Under the pieces are notes generated by a model. That model had not been told where the DNA came from. It ran no database searches and was given only the letters and a program-made list of their open reading frames with translations. The position numbers and the translations under genes were made by a program. This document shows, piece after piece, positions 34,077 to 41,716 of a stretch of 46,126 nt of DNA. Origin of the DNA: a virus; IMG/VR virus record IMGVR_UViG_3300021478_000048, positions 1 through 46,126 of that record. One strand, 5' to 3'. The first letter of the stretch is position 1, and every line of letters starts with the position of its first letter.

Positions 34077-34389
34077 GGTCGAAGAACGTTACCGTCCGGT
34101 GCGCGAGCTGCCAGGAGATCGAGCGCGGCGGTTGAAAATAGGTTCCTGCAACTTCTCTCGGGGGCATCTTGTCGGGGATGTTGCGCACGGTCGGGGGTAG
34201 AAACTTCGATGCTGCCAGGCAAACCGAATCGGGCGGCAGCATCTTGATGAGCTTCCGCGAGATCCGCACCGCAACCAACCGGGCGACGAGCAGGTCGGCG
34301 ATTTCCTCGCGAACTTGCGCGGCCGTCCGGCAATCCAACGCCTGATAGTGAGCCAAAACTCGGACGGTACGTCGCAGCGGATGAGACAC
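33943..34389 (-). CDS. Hypothetical protein (uncertain start)
   Basis: About 148 aa if it starts at the GTG at 34389, with AGAGG just upstream. The frame has strongly GC-biased third positions from about 34370 to 34080 and reads as helical (AAQVREEIADLLVARLVAVRIS). The last 43 residues overlap the zinc-ribbon gene, so the true C-terminus is doubtful. Confidence 0.4.
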   Translation of the reverse strand: MSHPLRRTVRVLAHYQALDCRTAAQVREEIADLLVARLVAVRISRKLIKMLPPDSVCLAASKFLPPTVRNIPDKMPPREVAGTYFQPPRSISWQLAHRTVTFFDHEYRLPTRNDAARDRTRGAAAAASASGNGSVPILHAEPEGCARV

Positions 34390-34475
34390 GTAGCCTCTAG
34401 GTCTAGGGGTCACCGCATGGCGCGGGATGCCGGGGAAGGCCCTAACGTAGCATCTGGAACGGGCGGGGGGGCAAG

Positions 34476-34640
34476 TTACGTCGGTTTTGCGACTTTGGGT
34501 CGGCGCTTCGCCCAGCGGGCGGCCGCGGCGCGCCTGGCGATCGCGTTCCGCTCGGGTTTGGTGAGGTTTTTCGCCCGTTTCCGGCCGCCCTCGGCACCAG
34601 ATTTCACGAAAAAGTCGCGCGTTAGCACTTTGCTTGCCAT
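34476..34640 (-). CDS. Small basic conserved protein (AARRAAAARWAKRR type)
   Basis: 54 aa: MASKVLTRDFFVKSGAEGGR, then a helix with IARRAAAARWAKRR. The 'SGAxGG, then AR-KAAAARW' pattern is a widespread tiny protein in phages and bacteria, probably nucleic-acid binding. It is the first leftward gene from the divergent control region. Confidence 0.75.
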   Translation of the reverse strand: MASKVLTRDFFVKSGAEGGRKRAKNLTKPERNAIARRAAAARWAKRRPKVAKPT

Positions 34641-34658
34641 TCGGGCAGCGTACCACGG

Positions 34659-34758
34659 TGCTTAGGGGCCTAGCAAGGTGGCAAACTGGCCGAAAAGTGG
34701 CGGAATTCGGTCGGAATTCGGTCGTTTTTCTGCCATTTTCCCTTTACATGCTTAGGGG
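34659..34758. repeat. Direct repeats in divergent control region
   Basis: TGCTTAGGGG occurs at 34659-34668 and again at 34749-34758 inside the promoter spacer. Between them is a tandem 11-bp repeat CGGAATTCGGT (34701-34711 and 34712-34722). A CACGGTG core like the 41.8-kb array is at 34654-34660. Probable operator sites. Confidence 0.6.
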
Positions 34759-34771
34759 GTAAGGATAAAAT
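34743..34771 (+). promoter_or_regulatory. Rightward sigma70-type promoter
   Basis: -35 TTTACA (34743-34748), 17-bp spacer, -10 TAAAAT (34766-34771). Each box matches 5 of 6 consensus bases. Transcription would begin near 34778, upstream of the GGAG SD of the DUF932 gene. The spacer contains the repeat TGCTTAGGGG. Confidence 0.75.
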
Positions 34772-34805
34772 TGTCTTGCCGTCACTTACGGCCCGGAGCT
34801 TTGCC

Positions 34806-35678
34806 ATGAACTACCAACCGCTAACAATCGACCAACTACAACAGATGGTTCCTTCCGCCTTTGCCACTTCCGCCCACGAGTCGCGCTCGGCGCGCTACAC
34901 CTACATTCCAACTTCGGAAATTATCCGCGGCATGATGAAAGAAGGCTTTCTCCCCTTCGCCGCAAAACAGAGCAGCACCAAGATCGCCGGGAAAGAAGCG
35001 TTCACTAAACACTTGATTCGCTTCCGCCATGCGAGCGAGCGCCTCGGCTTGCAGGTCGGCGACTCTGTGCCCGAAGTCGTCGTCGTCAACGCGCACGACG
35101 GCACCAGCGCTTTCAATCTGATCGCCGCGCTTTGGCGTCTTATCTGCGGTAACGGAATGATGGTCAGCGACGGGCCGACGGGTAGCGTGCGCGTGACCCA
35201 TTCCGGGAACATCCTCGACAACGTAATCGAGGGCTCTTATCGCGTGGTGAAGGAATCCGCGCTCGCGCTCGAAACGTCGCGCACCTGGGGGCAGTTGGTT
35301 CTCACCGCACCCGAGCAGAAAGTTTTCGCCGAGGCCGCGCGCACCGTGCGCTTTGGCGATTCGGAGGGGCAGGTCACGACGCCGATCACGGCCGAGCAAC
35401 TCCTGCGGCCGCGGCGCTCGGCCGACCAGGGCGCGGATCTTTGGCACACCTTCAACCGCGTGCAGGAAAACGTCGTGAAGGGCGGCGTCACCGGCTACGC
35501 GATCGAGAACGGCCGCCGTCGCGCTACGACGACGCGCGAGATCAAGGGGATCGACCAGGACGTGAAACTCAACCGCGCGCTTTGGACGCTCGGCGAGAAG
35601 ATGGCCGAAATGAAAGGGCTCGCGACGGTCGCACCGTCGCGGGCCGCTGGTCTCTCGGGGGTGTCTCATGTCGCATAA
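34806..35678 (+). CDS. DUF932 protein
   Basis: 290 aa; the start ATG 34806 follows GGAG at 7 nt and lies downstream of the predicted transcription start. The pattern fits DUF932 (phage/plasmid-like, TIGR03299 type): FLPFAAKQSS near 50, KHLIRFRHAS, EVVVVNAHDGTSAFNLIAAL around 95-115, then GNGMMVSD, VRVTHSG and a helical C-terminus. Usual length for the family. Function is unknown but usually found in early or accessory modules. First gene of the rightward cluster. Confidence 0.85.
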   Translation: MNYQPLTIDQLQQMVPSAFATSAHESRSARYTYIPTSEIIRGMMKEGFLPFAAKQSSTKIAGKEAFTKHLIRFRHASERLGLQVGDSVPEVVVVNAHDGTSAFNLIAALWRLICGNGMMVSDGPTGSVRVTHSGNILDNVIEGSYRVVKESALALETSRTWGQLVLTAPEQKVFAEAARTVRFGDSEGQVTTPITAEQLLRPRRSADQGADLWHTFNRVQENVVKGGVTGYAIENGRRRATTTREIKGIDQDVKLNRALWTLGEKMAEMKGLATVAPSRAAGLSGVSHVA

Positions 35679-35994
35679 GCACACGCCCGGCCCGTGGCAG
35701 TTCGACGATGGCGATTCCGAACCGTGCGGCGTGTTCGACGCTCAGGGCGGCGCGATCTGCTACCTAACAGATCTAACGCTTTGCGGCGACGACAATTGCC
35801 GCCACTATGTTACGGGGCCGACTGGTCAGCCGGATGTTGCCAACGCGCTGCTGATCGCCGCCGCGCCGGATCTGCTCGCTGCGCTTGTCGACGCGAGCCA
35901 GCATATTCCCGTCGCTCCGCGGTTGCATCCCGATGACCTATCTGCTTTGCAAACTCGGGTTCTCGCTGCCATCGACAAGGCGGTGCGGCAGTGA
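35668..35994 (+). CDS. HTPGPW small phage protein
   Basis: 108 aa. Opens with MSHKHTPGPWQFDD, a common signature of small phage proteins, followed by a Cys-containing beta segment (YLTDLTLCGDDNCRHYV) and DVANALLIAAAPDLLAAL near residues 57-75. It overlaps the DUF932 gene by 11 nt. The function is unknown. Confidence 0.8.
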   Translation: MSHKHTPGPWQFDDGDSEPCGVFDAQGGAICYLTDLTLCGDDNCRHYVTGPTGQPDVANALLIAAAPDLLAALVDASQHIPVAPRLHPDDLSALQTRVLAAIDKAVRQ

Positions 35995-36257
35995 ACCGCC
36001 CGCTGCTGGCCGCGGGCGGCGCGTGGGATCGCGAAGCGACTCGGCTGCGCGCCGAGCGCGATCGCGCCGCCTACGCCCTGGTCTCGACGGTCGGCGACAT
36101 CATTCTTTTTCAAGAGGCCCTCACGCTCGACGAAATTCTAGAGGATCTTACGCTCGCGCGTTCCGCGTTTCTTCACGCCGATGCCGCGGTCAAGCAATTC
36201 CACACTTCACAACCCAAAAAGGAGCACTCCAATGGCAAGCGCACATCAGCAGCCTAA
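35991..36257 (+). CDS. Hypothetical helical protein
   Basis: 88 aa from a GTG that overlaps the previous TGA (GTGA). Helical (ATRLRAERDRAAYALVSTVG; LTLDEILEDLTLARSAF) and basic at the C-terminus. The last 26 nt overlap the ATPase gene, and its C-terminal bases include that gene's SD. Confidence 0.65.
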   Translation: MNRPLLAAGGAWDREATRLRAERDRAAYALVSTVGDIILFQEALTLDEILEDLTLARSAFLHADAAVKQFHTSQPKKEHSNGKRTSAA

Positions 36258-37446
36258 CTTTCCCCCTCAACCGCATCTAATCATTCCAAACCAGAAACCG
36301 CAGATCATACCCGTCAAGGCCGGATTCATGGGCGAACAGGGCACCGGCAAAACTTCGTCGGCTGCTTTGTTCGCCGTTGCACTCTCGAAGCTGCACCACG
36401 CGGGCGCGCCGGTTCACGTCACCGACCCGGAACTCGGTTGGCAGTATCTCGATCCGGTCATCTTCGAGCGCGAGGGCGTCAAGCTGGTGCAGTACACCGT
36501 GCCCACGTTCGCCGCCATGTTGCAAGACATCAAGCGCGCCGAGCGCGAGGGTGCGTGTGTGTGGGCGGTCGAGCTCGGAAAGATCTGGATCGAGATCATC
36601 CGCACGTTGCAGAAGCAGAAACCGAACACTTGGGGCATGGAACTGCGCGCCATGTGGGACGATTTTGTCGCGCAATTCCTCAACTCCAAACTGCATTGCT
36701 TGGTGCTCGGCCGGATTCAGGACGTGATCGAGCAAGTCGTCAACGAAGACGGCAAGGTGCAGGACGTGAAGGTCGGCGAGGGCATGAAGGCGGGCGGCGC
36801 GAAAAACAATTTCGGGTACGAGCCGAATCTCGTCATCCGCATGAGTCTCGAACACAAACCGCGCACGCGCAAGGGTAAGCTCTTCGTCGACGAGGGCCGC
36901 GTCATCCATCGCGCGGTGATTGCGAAAGACCGCACCTGGGCGCTCAACGGGCAGGTGTTTCGCTGGGCTGATCGCGACGGTTACAGGCGCGGCGATTTCA
37001 AATATGTTTGGGAGTCGCTCGCACCGCACTTCGCGGCCGCACAGAGAACCCGGAAGTTTATCACTCTCGACGCCGCGGCAACGTCGGCGTCGATCATCGA
37101 GCCCGAGGGCAGCAACTCGGAATGGTACGCAGAGCGCAACCGGCGCGACGTGCTCATTGCCGAGATCTCGGCCTCGCTCGACATGAACTTCGGCGGCCGC
37201 AAGAGCGACGAGGTTCATGTGCGCCTCGCCGCGTCCGACCTGATTTTCGGCGTCAAGTCGAAGGAAGCGGCCGCAGCTCTGTCAATCGACAAACTGGAAC
37301 GCGGGCTCGCGATCCTGCACGCTTTCGAGCGGATCCCGGAAAAGAACCGAGGCTCGCGTGAGGCCGTGCTCTTGCAGGTGCATGATGCGATCGTTGCCTA
37401 TGATACGGCCGGGGAGCCGATCAGCGACGACGATATCCCCTTCTAA
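36232..37446 (+). CDS. Sak4-like RecA-fold ATPase with SSB-like C-terminal tip
   Basis: 404 aa; start chosen for AAGGAG 7 nt before ATG. RecA-like core: Walker A GEQGTGKT at 34-41, helix (SSAALFAVALSKL), then HVTDPELGW and a Walker B-like strand near 115-125 (CVWAVELGKIW), with FLNSKLHCLVLGR later. The C-terminal third is a helical extension of unknown fold. The final residues are DDDIPF, the exact form of the SSB acidic tip that recruits repair proteins. A Sak4-type annealing or recombination ATPase is the likely role. Confidence 0.8.
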   Translation: MASAHQQPNFPPQPHLIIPNQKPQIIPVKAGFMGEQGTGKTSSAALFAVALSKLHHAGAPVHVTDPELGWQYLDPVIFEREGVKLVQYTVPTFAAMLQDIKRAEREGACVWAVELGKIWIEIIRTLQKQKPNTWGMELRAMWDDFVAQFLNSKLHCLVLGRIQDVIEQVVNEDGKVQDVKVGEGMKAGGAKNNFGYEPNLVIRMSLEHKPRTRKGKLFVDEGRVIHRAVIAKDRTWALNGQVFRWADRDGYRRGDFKYVWESLAPHFAAAQRTRKFITLDAAATSASIIEPEGSNSEWYAERNRRDVLIAEISASLDMNFGGRKSDEVHVRLAASDLIFGVKSKEAAAALSIDKLERGLAILHAFERIPEKNRGSREAVLLQVHDAIVAYDTAGEPISDDDIPF

Positions 37447-37449
37447 CAC

Positions 37450-37471
37450 GCGCGGCGGTCACGCGCCGCGC
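37450..37471 (+). other. GC-rich hairpin after ATPase gene
   Basis: An 8-bp perfect stem (GCGCGGCG with its complement) and a 6-nt loop lie 3 bases after the ATPase stop. There is no U-tract, so it is a weak or factor-assisted terminator, or an RNA-stability element. Confidence 0.45.
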
Positions 37472-37582
37472 TCGGCTCTGCGGGTCAGGGTCGAGCGGGG
37501 CGCGGAGAACGGTGCCACTTTAGCAAGTCTCGTAAGTGACTGCGGCATTGGGCCGCGCCCACTATTGGAACAAGAGGATCCC

Positions 37583-37837
37583 ATGAGTCGCCTAAGCAAA
37601 CGCAAAAGCCGCCTCGCCTTCACTACTGAGGCGACATCCCGCTACAAGCGGAAAGACCGCGAGATCGTCGTCGAGGTCTTTCCCCACACCGCAACCCTTC
37701 GCCTCAGTGGCACGCGCACGCGCTATGAGGTCTCCTGGCGCGCCGTGTTCGATCTCGCGGCCGAGATCTATGCCCGCCAGGAGCGCGACCGCAGGAAGGC
37801 CGCCAGGGTAGCAAAATTCCGGGCACCGCGCTATTAG
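37583..37837 (+). CDS. Small basic hypothetical protein
   Basis: 84 aa, GAGG upstream of ATG 37583. Basic N-terminus (MSRLSKRKSRLAF), a beta part (REIVVEVFPHTATLRLSG, RYEVSW) and a basic C-terminal helix. It resembles small proteins accompanying phage recombination genes. Its end overlaps the convergent gene by 4 nt. Confidence 0.65.
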   Translation: MSRLSKRKSRLAFTTEATSRYKRKDREIVVEVFPHTATLRLSGTRTRYEVSWRAVFDLAAEIYARQERDRRKAARVAKFRAPRY

Positions 37838-38082
37838 GTGCTCGGATCTTCTTCATGCAAGATGAGGCCCGCCCGGATCCCGTGGCGGGCCTCTAGTGCT
37901 TCCGAAACAAACTTCAAAATCATATACGCTTCGACCGGGCCGGTTGTGTTCCGCATCAGCAGATCGACGACCTGGCCGCTGACGCGGGAATACTTCGCTT
38001 TCAGCTCGGGCGTGAGTTCGATCTTGACCGCGCGCGTGCTGGGATCGCGCAGCGCTGCGCGTGCTTTGTCGTCGAGAATCAT
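37834..38082 (-). CDS. Hypothetical protein
   Basis: 82 aa, SD AAGGG 5 nt before ATG. Small alpha/beta (ARAALRDPSTRAVKIELTPEL; PVEAYMILKFVSEALEARHG). Last gene of the leftward accessory block, ending in a 4-nt overlap with the convergent gene. Confidence 0.6.
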   Translation of the reverse strand: MILDDKARAALRDPSTRAVKIELTPELKAKYSRVSGQVVDLLMRNTTGPVEAYMILKFVSEALEARHGIRAGLILHEEDPST

Positions 38083-38084
38083 AA

Positions 38085-38288
38085 TTACCCTTTCGGAACG
38101 GGCATGTACTGCCGCGTTCGGTAAAGATATGCGCCGAACACTCCATCCTGGGGGAAGAAGAGGATTGCTTCTTTCCGCGTCCTGAACGCGCCGAGACCGT
38201 GACAAACCGCCCACTTTCTTTTGAGCGGGGCCTTCGACTTGGAGCAGTCTTCGATCATCCACACGCGCGTGCGCGGATCCGTCTTCAC
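38085..38288 (-). CDS. Hypothetical protein
   Basis: 67 aa from a GTG at 38288 overlapping the previous stop. Basic with one beta hairpin (FRTRKEAILFFPQDGVFGAY). No family was recognised. Confidence 0.5.
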   Translation of the reverse strand: MKTDPRTRVWMIEDCSKSKAPLKRKWAVCHGLGAFRTRKEAILFFPQDGVFGAYLYRTRQYMPVPKG

Positions 38289-38596
38289 ATGACCTTCTTC
38301 ATTTCCTCGGCCGTCATGTCGCGCACCACGACCGGGGGCCGGGAAAGACTCTCGTCGATGATCTCGGCCATGCGCACCGCGTCGGTCACGCCCTCGGCCC
38401 GCATCTTTTGCGCAACCCAAACAATATCCGGCGAGTACATCAGCAGGATCTCGATCGGCCGCGTCAGCTCGGGCAGGAACTCGTTGAGCCATTTTTGGAT
38501 GGGCTCGCCCTTCGCCAGCTTTTCGATGTTGCCGGGTTCGAGCACGAGCATGAGACACACCTTGCCGCCTTCGGCGGATAACTTTGCTGCCATCAT
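38285..38596 (-). CDS. Hypothetical protein
   Basis: 103 aa, SD AAGGGG 7 nt before ATG 38596. Globular alpha/beta (GKVCLMLVLEPGNIEKLAKG; IEILLMYSPDIVWVAQKM). Its start overlaps the previous stop as ATGA. The function is unknown. Confidence 0.6.
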   Translation of the reverse strand: MMAAKLSAEGGKVCLMLVLEPGNIEKLAKGEPIQKWLNEFLPELTRPIEILLMYSPDIVWVAQKMRAEGVTDAVRMAEIIDESLSRPPVVVRDMTAEEMKKVM

Positions 38597-38838
38597 CGCG
38601 GAACCCCTTCCAGTTGGCACGGGCAAACGCGCCCGCTGCCCATGTCGACGCCGCACTCGCTGACGCCCTCGTGAACGTGCCCGCAGCGGTGGCACCAGTC
38701 GCCGAGCGCCAGCGAGCGCGGGCGCACGCCTGTAAACGGATCCGGCAGGTTTTGCCCGACGTGGAGATCATGCTCCGCATCGGTGCCATGCAGTTCACAA
38801 CGACCGCAGGCGAATGCGGGCGCGCGTAGAGTTTTCAT
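38593..38838 (-). CDS. Small zinc-binding protein
   Basis: 81 aa rich in Cys/His: CGRCELHG, later WCHRCGHVH, SECGVDMG and CPC. Probably two zinc sites. Coupled to both neighbours by 4-nt overlaps. The function is unknown. Confidence 0.6.
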   Translation of the reverse strand: MKTLRAPAFACGRCELHGTDAEHDLHVGQNLPDPFTGVRPRSLALGDWCHRCGHVHEGVSECGVDMGSGRVCPCQLEGVPR

Positions 38839-39251
38839 GCGGGCTTCGCTCGCAGCGCCGGGCCGAGATTGCCGTGCGATTCTCTCACGCGGTCGGCATT
38901 GTTCTGTTTGAAACAGTCGAAGAGCGTCAGCTCTTCATTGTCGTAAAAGCGGGCGATGTCGCGGATCGCTTCTTCGAAGCCGGGCCGGGAAAGTGCCAAC
39001 TCGGCCAGGGCGAGCACGATCATCTGCCGCTGCGATTCAAGATCCCCCGCGTCGCGCGTGTCATGCTGGCAGTTGGTAACGTCCGACGGCTGCATGGTCT
39101 TCTCGTGACTCCACGTCAGCAGTTGCAGGATGGTGTTGTGAACCGAGCCGCGGCCGCTATCCCGGCGCGTTTCGGTGAGATAGCACGCGAGCAGCTCGTC
39201 GACGGCGCGATGCAGTCGAACGTGTTCGGCCTGGTGTTGTTCGGGTGTCAT
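38835..39251 (-). CDS. Helical hypothetical protein
   Basis: 138 aa with a strong SD (GGAGG, 5 nt). All-helical look (HVRLHRAVDELLACYLTE; HNTILQLLTWSHEKTM; MIVLALAELALSRPGFEE). A possible promoter lies upstream at 39268-39297. No family was recognised. Confidence 0.65.
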   Translation of the reverse strand: MTPEQHQAEHVRLHRAVDELLACYLTETRRDSGRGSVHNTILQLLTWSHEKTMQPSDVTNCQHDTRDAGDLESQRQMIVLALAELALSRPGFEEAIRDIARFYDNEELTLFDCFKQNNADRVRESHGNLGPALRAKPA

Positions 39252-39267
39252 GTGATCCTCCGTTCCA

Positions 39268-39297
39268 AAAATAGGGGGCAGCCCCGGCGCTTGTACA
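39268..39297 (-). promoter_or_regulatory. Possible leftward promoter
   Basis: On the minus strand TGTACA and TATTTT are spaced 18 bp, each matching 4 of 6 consensus bases, in the 89-bp gap before the helical gene. Weak evidence. Confidence 0.3.
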
Positions 39298-39340
39298 GTA
39301 TGGGCGCTTTCACTCCCGCGCAGTCCTCTGCCCCGACTCG

Positions 39341-39538
39341 TTACGCCGCTGGCGGCATCCAGTCGATCGAACTCTGCACCGGCTTGCGCTTCGCGGCCTG
39401 GTGCTCGGCTTCGCGCTTGTCGATGCACGTCAGGCACGGGCCTTTGCGCCGGTCGTCGACGCGGTGCGCCGTGTCGCGCTTACACTTGCTGCACCGGGCC
39501 ATGACCCAATTTGTGCTACGGGTGTAGTGCTCGGCCAT
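39341..39538 (-). CDS. Small zinc-ribbon protein
   Basis: 65 aa from ATG 39538. CSKC and CLTC pairs, 19 residues apart, make one zinc ribbon; the rest is basic (KRDTAHRVDDRRKG). Similar tiny ribbons are common in actinophage early regions. Confidence 0.6.
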   Translation of the reverse strand: MAEHYTRSTNWVMARCSKCKRDTAHRVDDRRKGPCLTCIDKREAEHQAAKRKPVQSSIDWMPPAA

Positions 39539-39539
39539 G

Positions 39540-39761
39540 TCACGCCGCCTTTCTCGAAGGTATTGGGGCGGGCTCGTGCGCGTCAAAATCAACAAGGGAG
39601 TGTTTGGAGAGACACCGATCTTGCTGCTTTGCCGTTTGCGCCGTACTCCCGCCCCAGCTCGCGAAAATCCAATATAAGAAAATTGTTATACAGCCCGGCC
39701 CGAGGCCGGTCAGGATCAGCGCGCGCGCGATCGCGTGCAGGAAGAGCCCCAGGTCGCTCAT
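39540..39761 (-). CDS. Small membrane protein
   Basis: 73 aa; one or two transmembrane segments (LHAIARALILTGLGPGCITI, then FLYWIFASW), followed by a polar C-terminus. The ATG overlaps the previous stop (ATGA). The function is unknown. Confidence 0.5.
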   Translation of the reverse strand: MSDLGLFLHAIARALILTGLGPGCITIFLYWIFASWGGSTAQTAKQQDRCLSKHSLVDFDAHEPAPIPSRKAA

Positions 39762-39922
39762 TGCGATGCCTCGTCGACCGAGCACCGGAACTCGAAACAG
39801 AATTCCGAGATCGCGTCAGCTTGCGCGGGCGTGAGTTTGTCATAGACGCCCTTTTCGAGCGCGGCGAGCACCTTGCGCGCTTCTTTGAGATCGAGAACGA
39901 TGCGGACCTGGCGTGTGCTCAT
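39758..39922 (-). CDS. Small helical protein
   Basis: 54 aa (opening MSTRQVRIVLDLKEARKVLA), with a second helix (KLTPAQADAISEFCFEF). 4-nt overlaps on both sides. The function is unknown. Confidence 0.55.
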   Translation of the reverse strand: MSTRQVRIVLDLKEARKVLAALEKGVYDKLTPAQADAISEFCFEFRCSVDEASQ

Positions 39923-40176
39923 GCGCTCTTTCCCCCCGGCGAGAGATGTCTCTCCCACGCATCGAGTTTTTCCCACTCGGCCAGGATGGCCGCGAAGTCG
40001 CGCTCGCGCATGGCGTGGAAGTAGGGCAGCAGCTTGATCCAATGCGCGTTCACCGGAAGACCTGCGCGGATCCGGCGGCGCAGCAGCGAGCGATCAGGAA
40101 CGACGGCGCACTTTTCGCCAGGCTTCGCCGCGCAGCCGCGGCACCGTAGATCGAGCGGAGAGTTCGGGCGCGTCAT
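39919..40176 (-). CDS. Small zinc-binding protein
   Basis: 85 aa. N-terminal CRGCAAKPGEKC is a treble-clef-like Cys cluster of the type seen in zinc-finger domains of phage and actinobacterial proteins. The C-terminal half is helical (FHAMRERDFAAILAEWEKL). The function is unknown. Confidence 0.6.
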   Translation of the reverse strand: MTRPNSPLDLRCRGCAAKPGEKCAVVPDRSLLRRRIRAGLPVNAHWIKLLPYFHAMRERDFAAILAEWEKLDAWERHLSPGGKSA

Positions 40177-40436
40177 GCGGCACCGTCCGCGGCCGGAAAG
40201 AGTTGCGTTTGTTCCGGCGCTAGATGCGCGTGTCGCGGACAATAGTCAAGGTTCGGGCCGATACTCTTCGCGTGCCGGTCGCAGATCGGGGCGTCGCAAG
40301 TCCTTCCGCCCGCTTTGTAATCGCACAGCTTCGTGCCCATAGACCGGCACCAGTGGCAAGGCTCGGGCCGTTTGCCAGCGAGTCGCACGATCGCGACCGC
40401 ACCGCCCGGTAGTTGCATCTTCACGGAGTAAGCCAT
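40173..40436 (-). CDS. Small Cys/His-rich protein
   Basis: 87 aa: a beta N-terminus (MAYSVKMQLPGGAVAIVRL), then PCHWCRSMG, LCDYKAGGRTCDAPICDRH and YCPRHAH, a pattern resembling a compact two-zinc domain. The function is unknown. Confidence 0.6.
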   Translation of the reverse strand: MAYSVKMQLPGGAVAIVRLAGKRPEPCHWCRSMGTKLCDYKAGGRTCDAPICDRHAKSIGPNLDYCPRHAHLAPEQTQLFPAADGAA

Positions 40437-40643
40437 TCAGGACGCCCTTTCTACGGGCACGTCCTGAATCTTGAATGGAGTCAGGCAGCCGCAGGCGCAG
40501 CTCACGATGACGTACTTGCCGGTGCGCTTCACCCTCGCATCTATCGGGAAGCGCGCCCCGCAGTGGAAGCACTCGGGCTGCCCGTCGGCCTCAAAACTTT
40601 CGAGGGTCAGCGGGCTATAGGTGCGGCAGCGTTCGCTACTCAT
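40437..40643 (-). CDS. Small zinc-ribbon protein
   Basis: 68 aa; CFHCG and CACGC pairs frame a beta hairpin (VKRTGKYVIVS). The start lies just downstream of the palindrome at 40667-40691, which could control it and the genes below. Confidence 0.6.
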   Translation of the reverse strand: MSSERCRTYSPLTLESFEADGQPECFHCGARFPIDARVKRTGKYVIVSCACGCLTPFKIQDVPVERAS

Positions 40644-40666
40644 GGGACTTTCCCCCTTTCCCCGTC

Positions 40667-40691
40667 AGCTATGGGCACGGTGCCCCTAGCT
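40667..40691. promoter_or_regulatory. Operator-like palindrome (sixth copy)
   Basis: The GGGCAC-g-GTGCCC core (40673-40685) is flanked by AGCTA on the left and TAGCT on the right. It is the most symmetric copy of the motif arrayed at 41841-41940. It lies between the stop of the HTH protein gene and the next start. Confidence 0.7.
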
Positions 40692-41373
40692 AGTTTTTCC
40701 CGTTCCCATTCGCACCTTCGGGCCGCCAGCTCGTCGGCGCAAAGGCACATTCGGCCAGGCGCGCGGGCATCCCGTTTTGCAGTGCGATGTTGCGGAAAAA
40801 TCCAAGCCGCTCACTCTCGCTGATGTGCCTGCGCACCAAGTTGGGCGCTGCGGCGGTCACCTGCGCGATCGTCTGCGCCCACGCATCCCCGTGCTTCTTG
40901 ATCCAATCCCGGATCGCGATCTCGTCTTCCGGGAAGACCATCGGTTGCTGTTCCGGGGTGCCCAGGAATTCGAGCACGCGCGGATCGTCGGGTGCGGCAT
41001 CGGGTTGCAGACGGTAGGTAGCGGGGCGGCGGCGGCCTGGCTTGGCCGCGGCAATGGGCGCGACGACACGGCGGCAGATCAGGCCGATCGTGGCGCGCTT
41101 CTGGTCGCCGTGGAGAATTCTGCGGACGGTGGAACGGCTGAGAGAACAGTAAGCAGCGATTCGGCCCAGCGAGGCGTACATCCATTCCCCGGTTTTCGAG
41201 TGCTCGAACATGGCGAGCAGAACGAGCTTCTCGTTGGGGGAAAGTTTCTTTTTCCAGACTTCAAACCGCAGCGGGGCCGCGCTGTTACGGGGCGCGGACT
41301 CGATCGGCACGGGCTCTTTTTTCCTACTAGCCGAGCCGTTCGGGTTGGGGTATTCTGACGCTGTTGGGGCCAT
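40690..41373 (-). CDS. Helix-turn-helix replication initiator-like / regulatory protein
   Basis: About 227 aa from ATG 41373. A winged-HTH-like segment lies near residues 45-100 (LSPNEKLVLLAMFEHS, then YASLGRIAAYCSLSRSTVRRIL). The C-terminal half is helical with Trp/Arg patches (IAIRDWIKKHGDAWAQTIAQV; PNLVRRHISESERLGFF). The pattern is like phage replication-initiation or 'helix-turn-helix domain' proteins. The palindrome array at 41.84-41.94 kb upstream and one copy directly downstream make it a strong candidate for their ligand. Confidence 0.65.
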   Translation of the reverse strand: MAPTASEYPNPNGSASRKKEPVPIESAPRNSAAPLRFEVWKKKLSPNEKLVLLAMFEHSKTGEWMYASLGRIAAYCSLSRSTVRRILHGDQKRATIGLICRRVVAPIAAAKPGRRRPATYRLQPDAAPDDPRVLEFLGTPEQQPMVFPEDEIAIRDWIKKHGDAWAQTIAQVTAAAPNLVRRHISESERLGFFRNIALQNGMPARLAECAFAPTSWRPEGANGNGKN

Positions 41374-41436
41374 TCGCAAGGGTTCTCGACTTCGTTGCAA
41401 GCGGCGCGGATCATCACATCCGTGCCGTTTTTAATT

Positions 41437-41709
41437 TCAGGCGGCGAGCCCTTTCCGGGAAGATTCAGCCGACCGCGATGCGGCCGGGCGCAACCGCAAA
41501 GCCGGGTTCGGCGTTCCCCGGCTTCTCCGCGCGGCGATCGTCCGCGTGGGCGGTTTGTTCGGGGGGAGACTCGGCGGATGGCCCTGGCGCTCGCGATAGC
41601 GGCGCAAGGCTTCGCGGTTCTTGCATTTCTTCGAGTGGTAGAGCTGGATTTCGCGAATCGGCTCGAAGAGCACCTCGCAATCCCTGGCGGCGCATAAACG
41701 GTTTTCCAT
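41437..41709 (-). CDS. Small zinc-finger protein
   Basis: 90 aa; the N-terminus LCAARDCEVLFEP, then YHSKKCKNREALRRYRER resembles a CGNR-like or 'C-x4-C ... H-x3-C' finger followed by a basic helix. The C-terminal half is Pro/Arg-rich. It starts beside a TTGACA-bearing promoter (41717-41746). Confidence 0.6.
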   Translation of the reverse strand: MENRLCAARDCEVLFEPIREIQLYHSKKCKNREALRRYRERQGHPPSLPPNKPPTRTIAARRSRGTPNPALRLRPAASRSAESSRKGLAA

Positions 41710-41716
41710 GACAGTG

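Noticed and set aside
34776-34805. Upstream TTG start for the DUF932 protein
   Set aside because: It would lie at or upstream of the predicted transcription start; ATG 34806 has a good SD.
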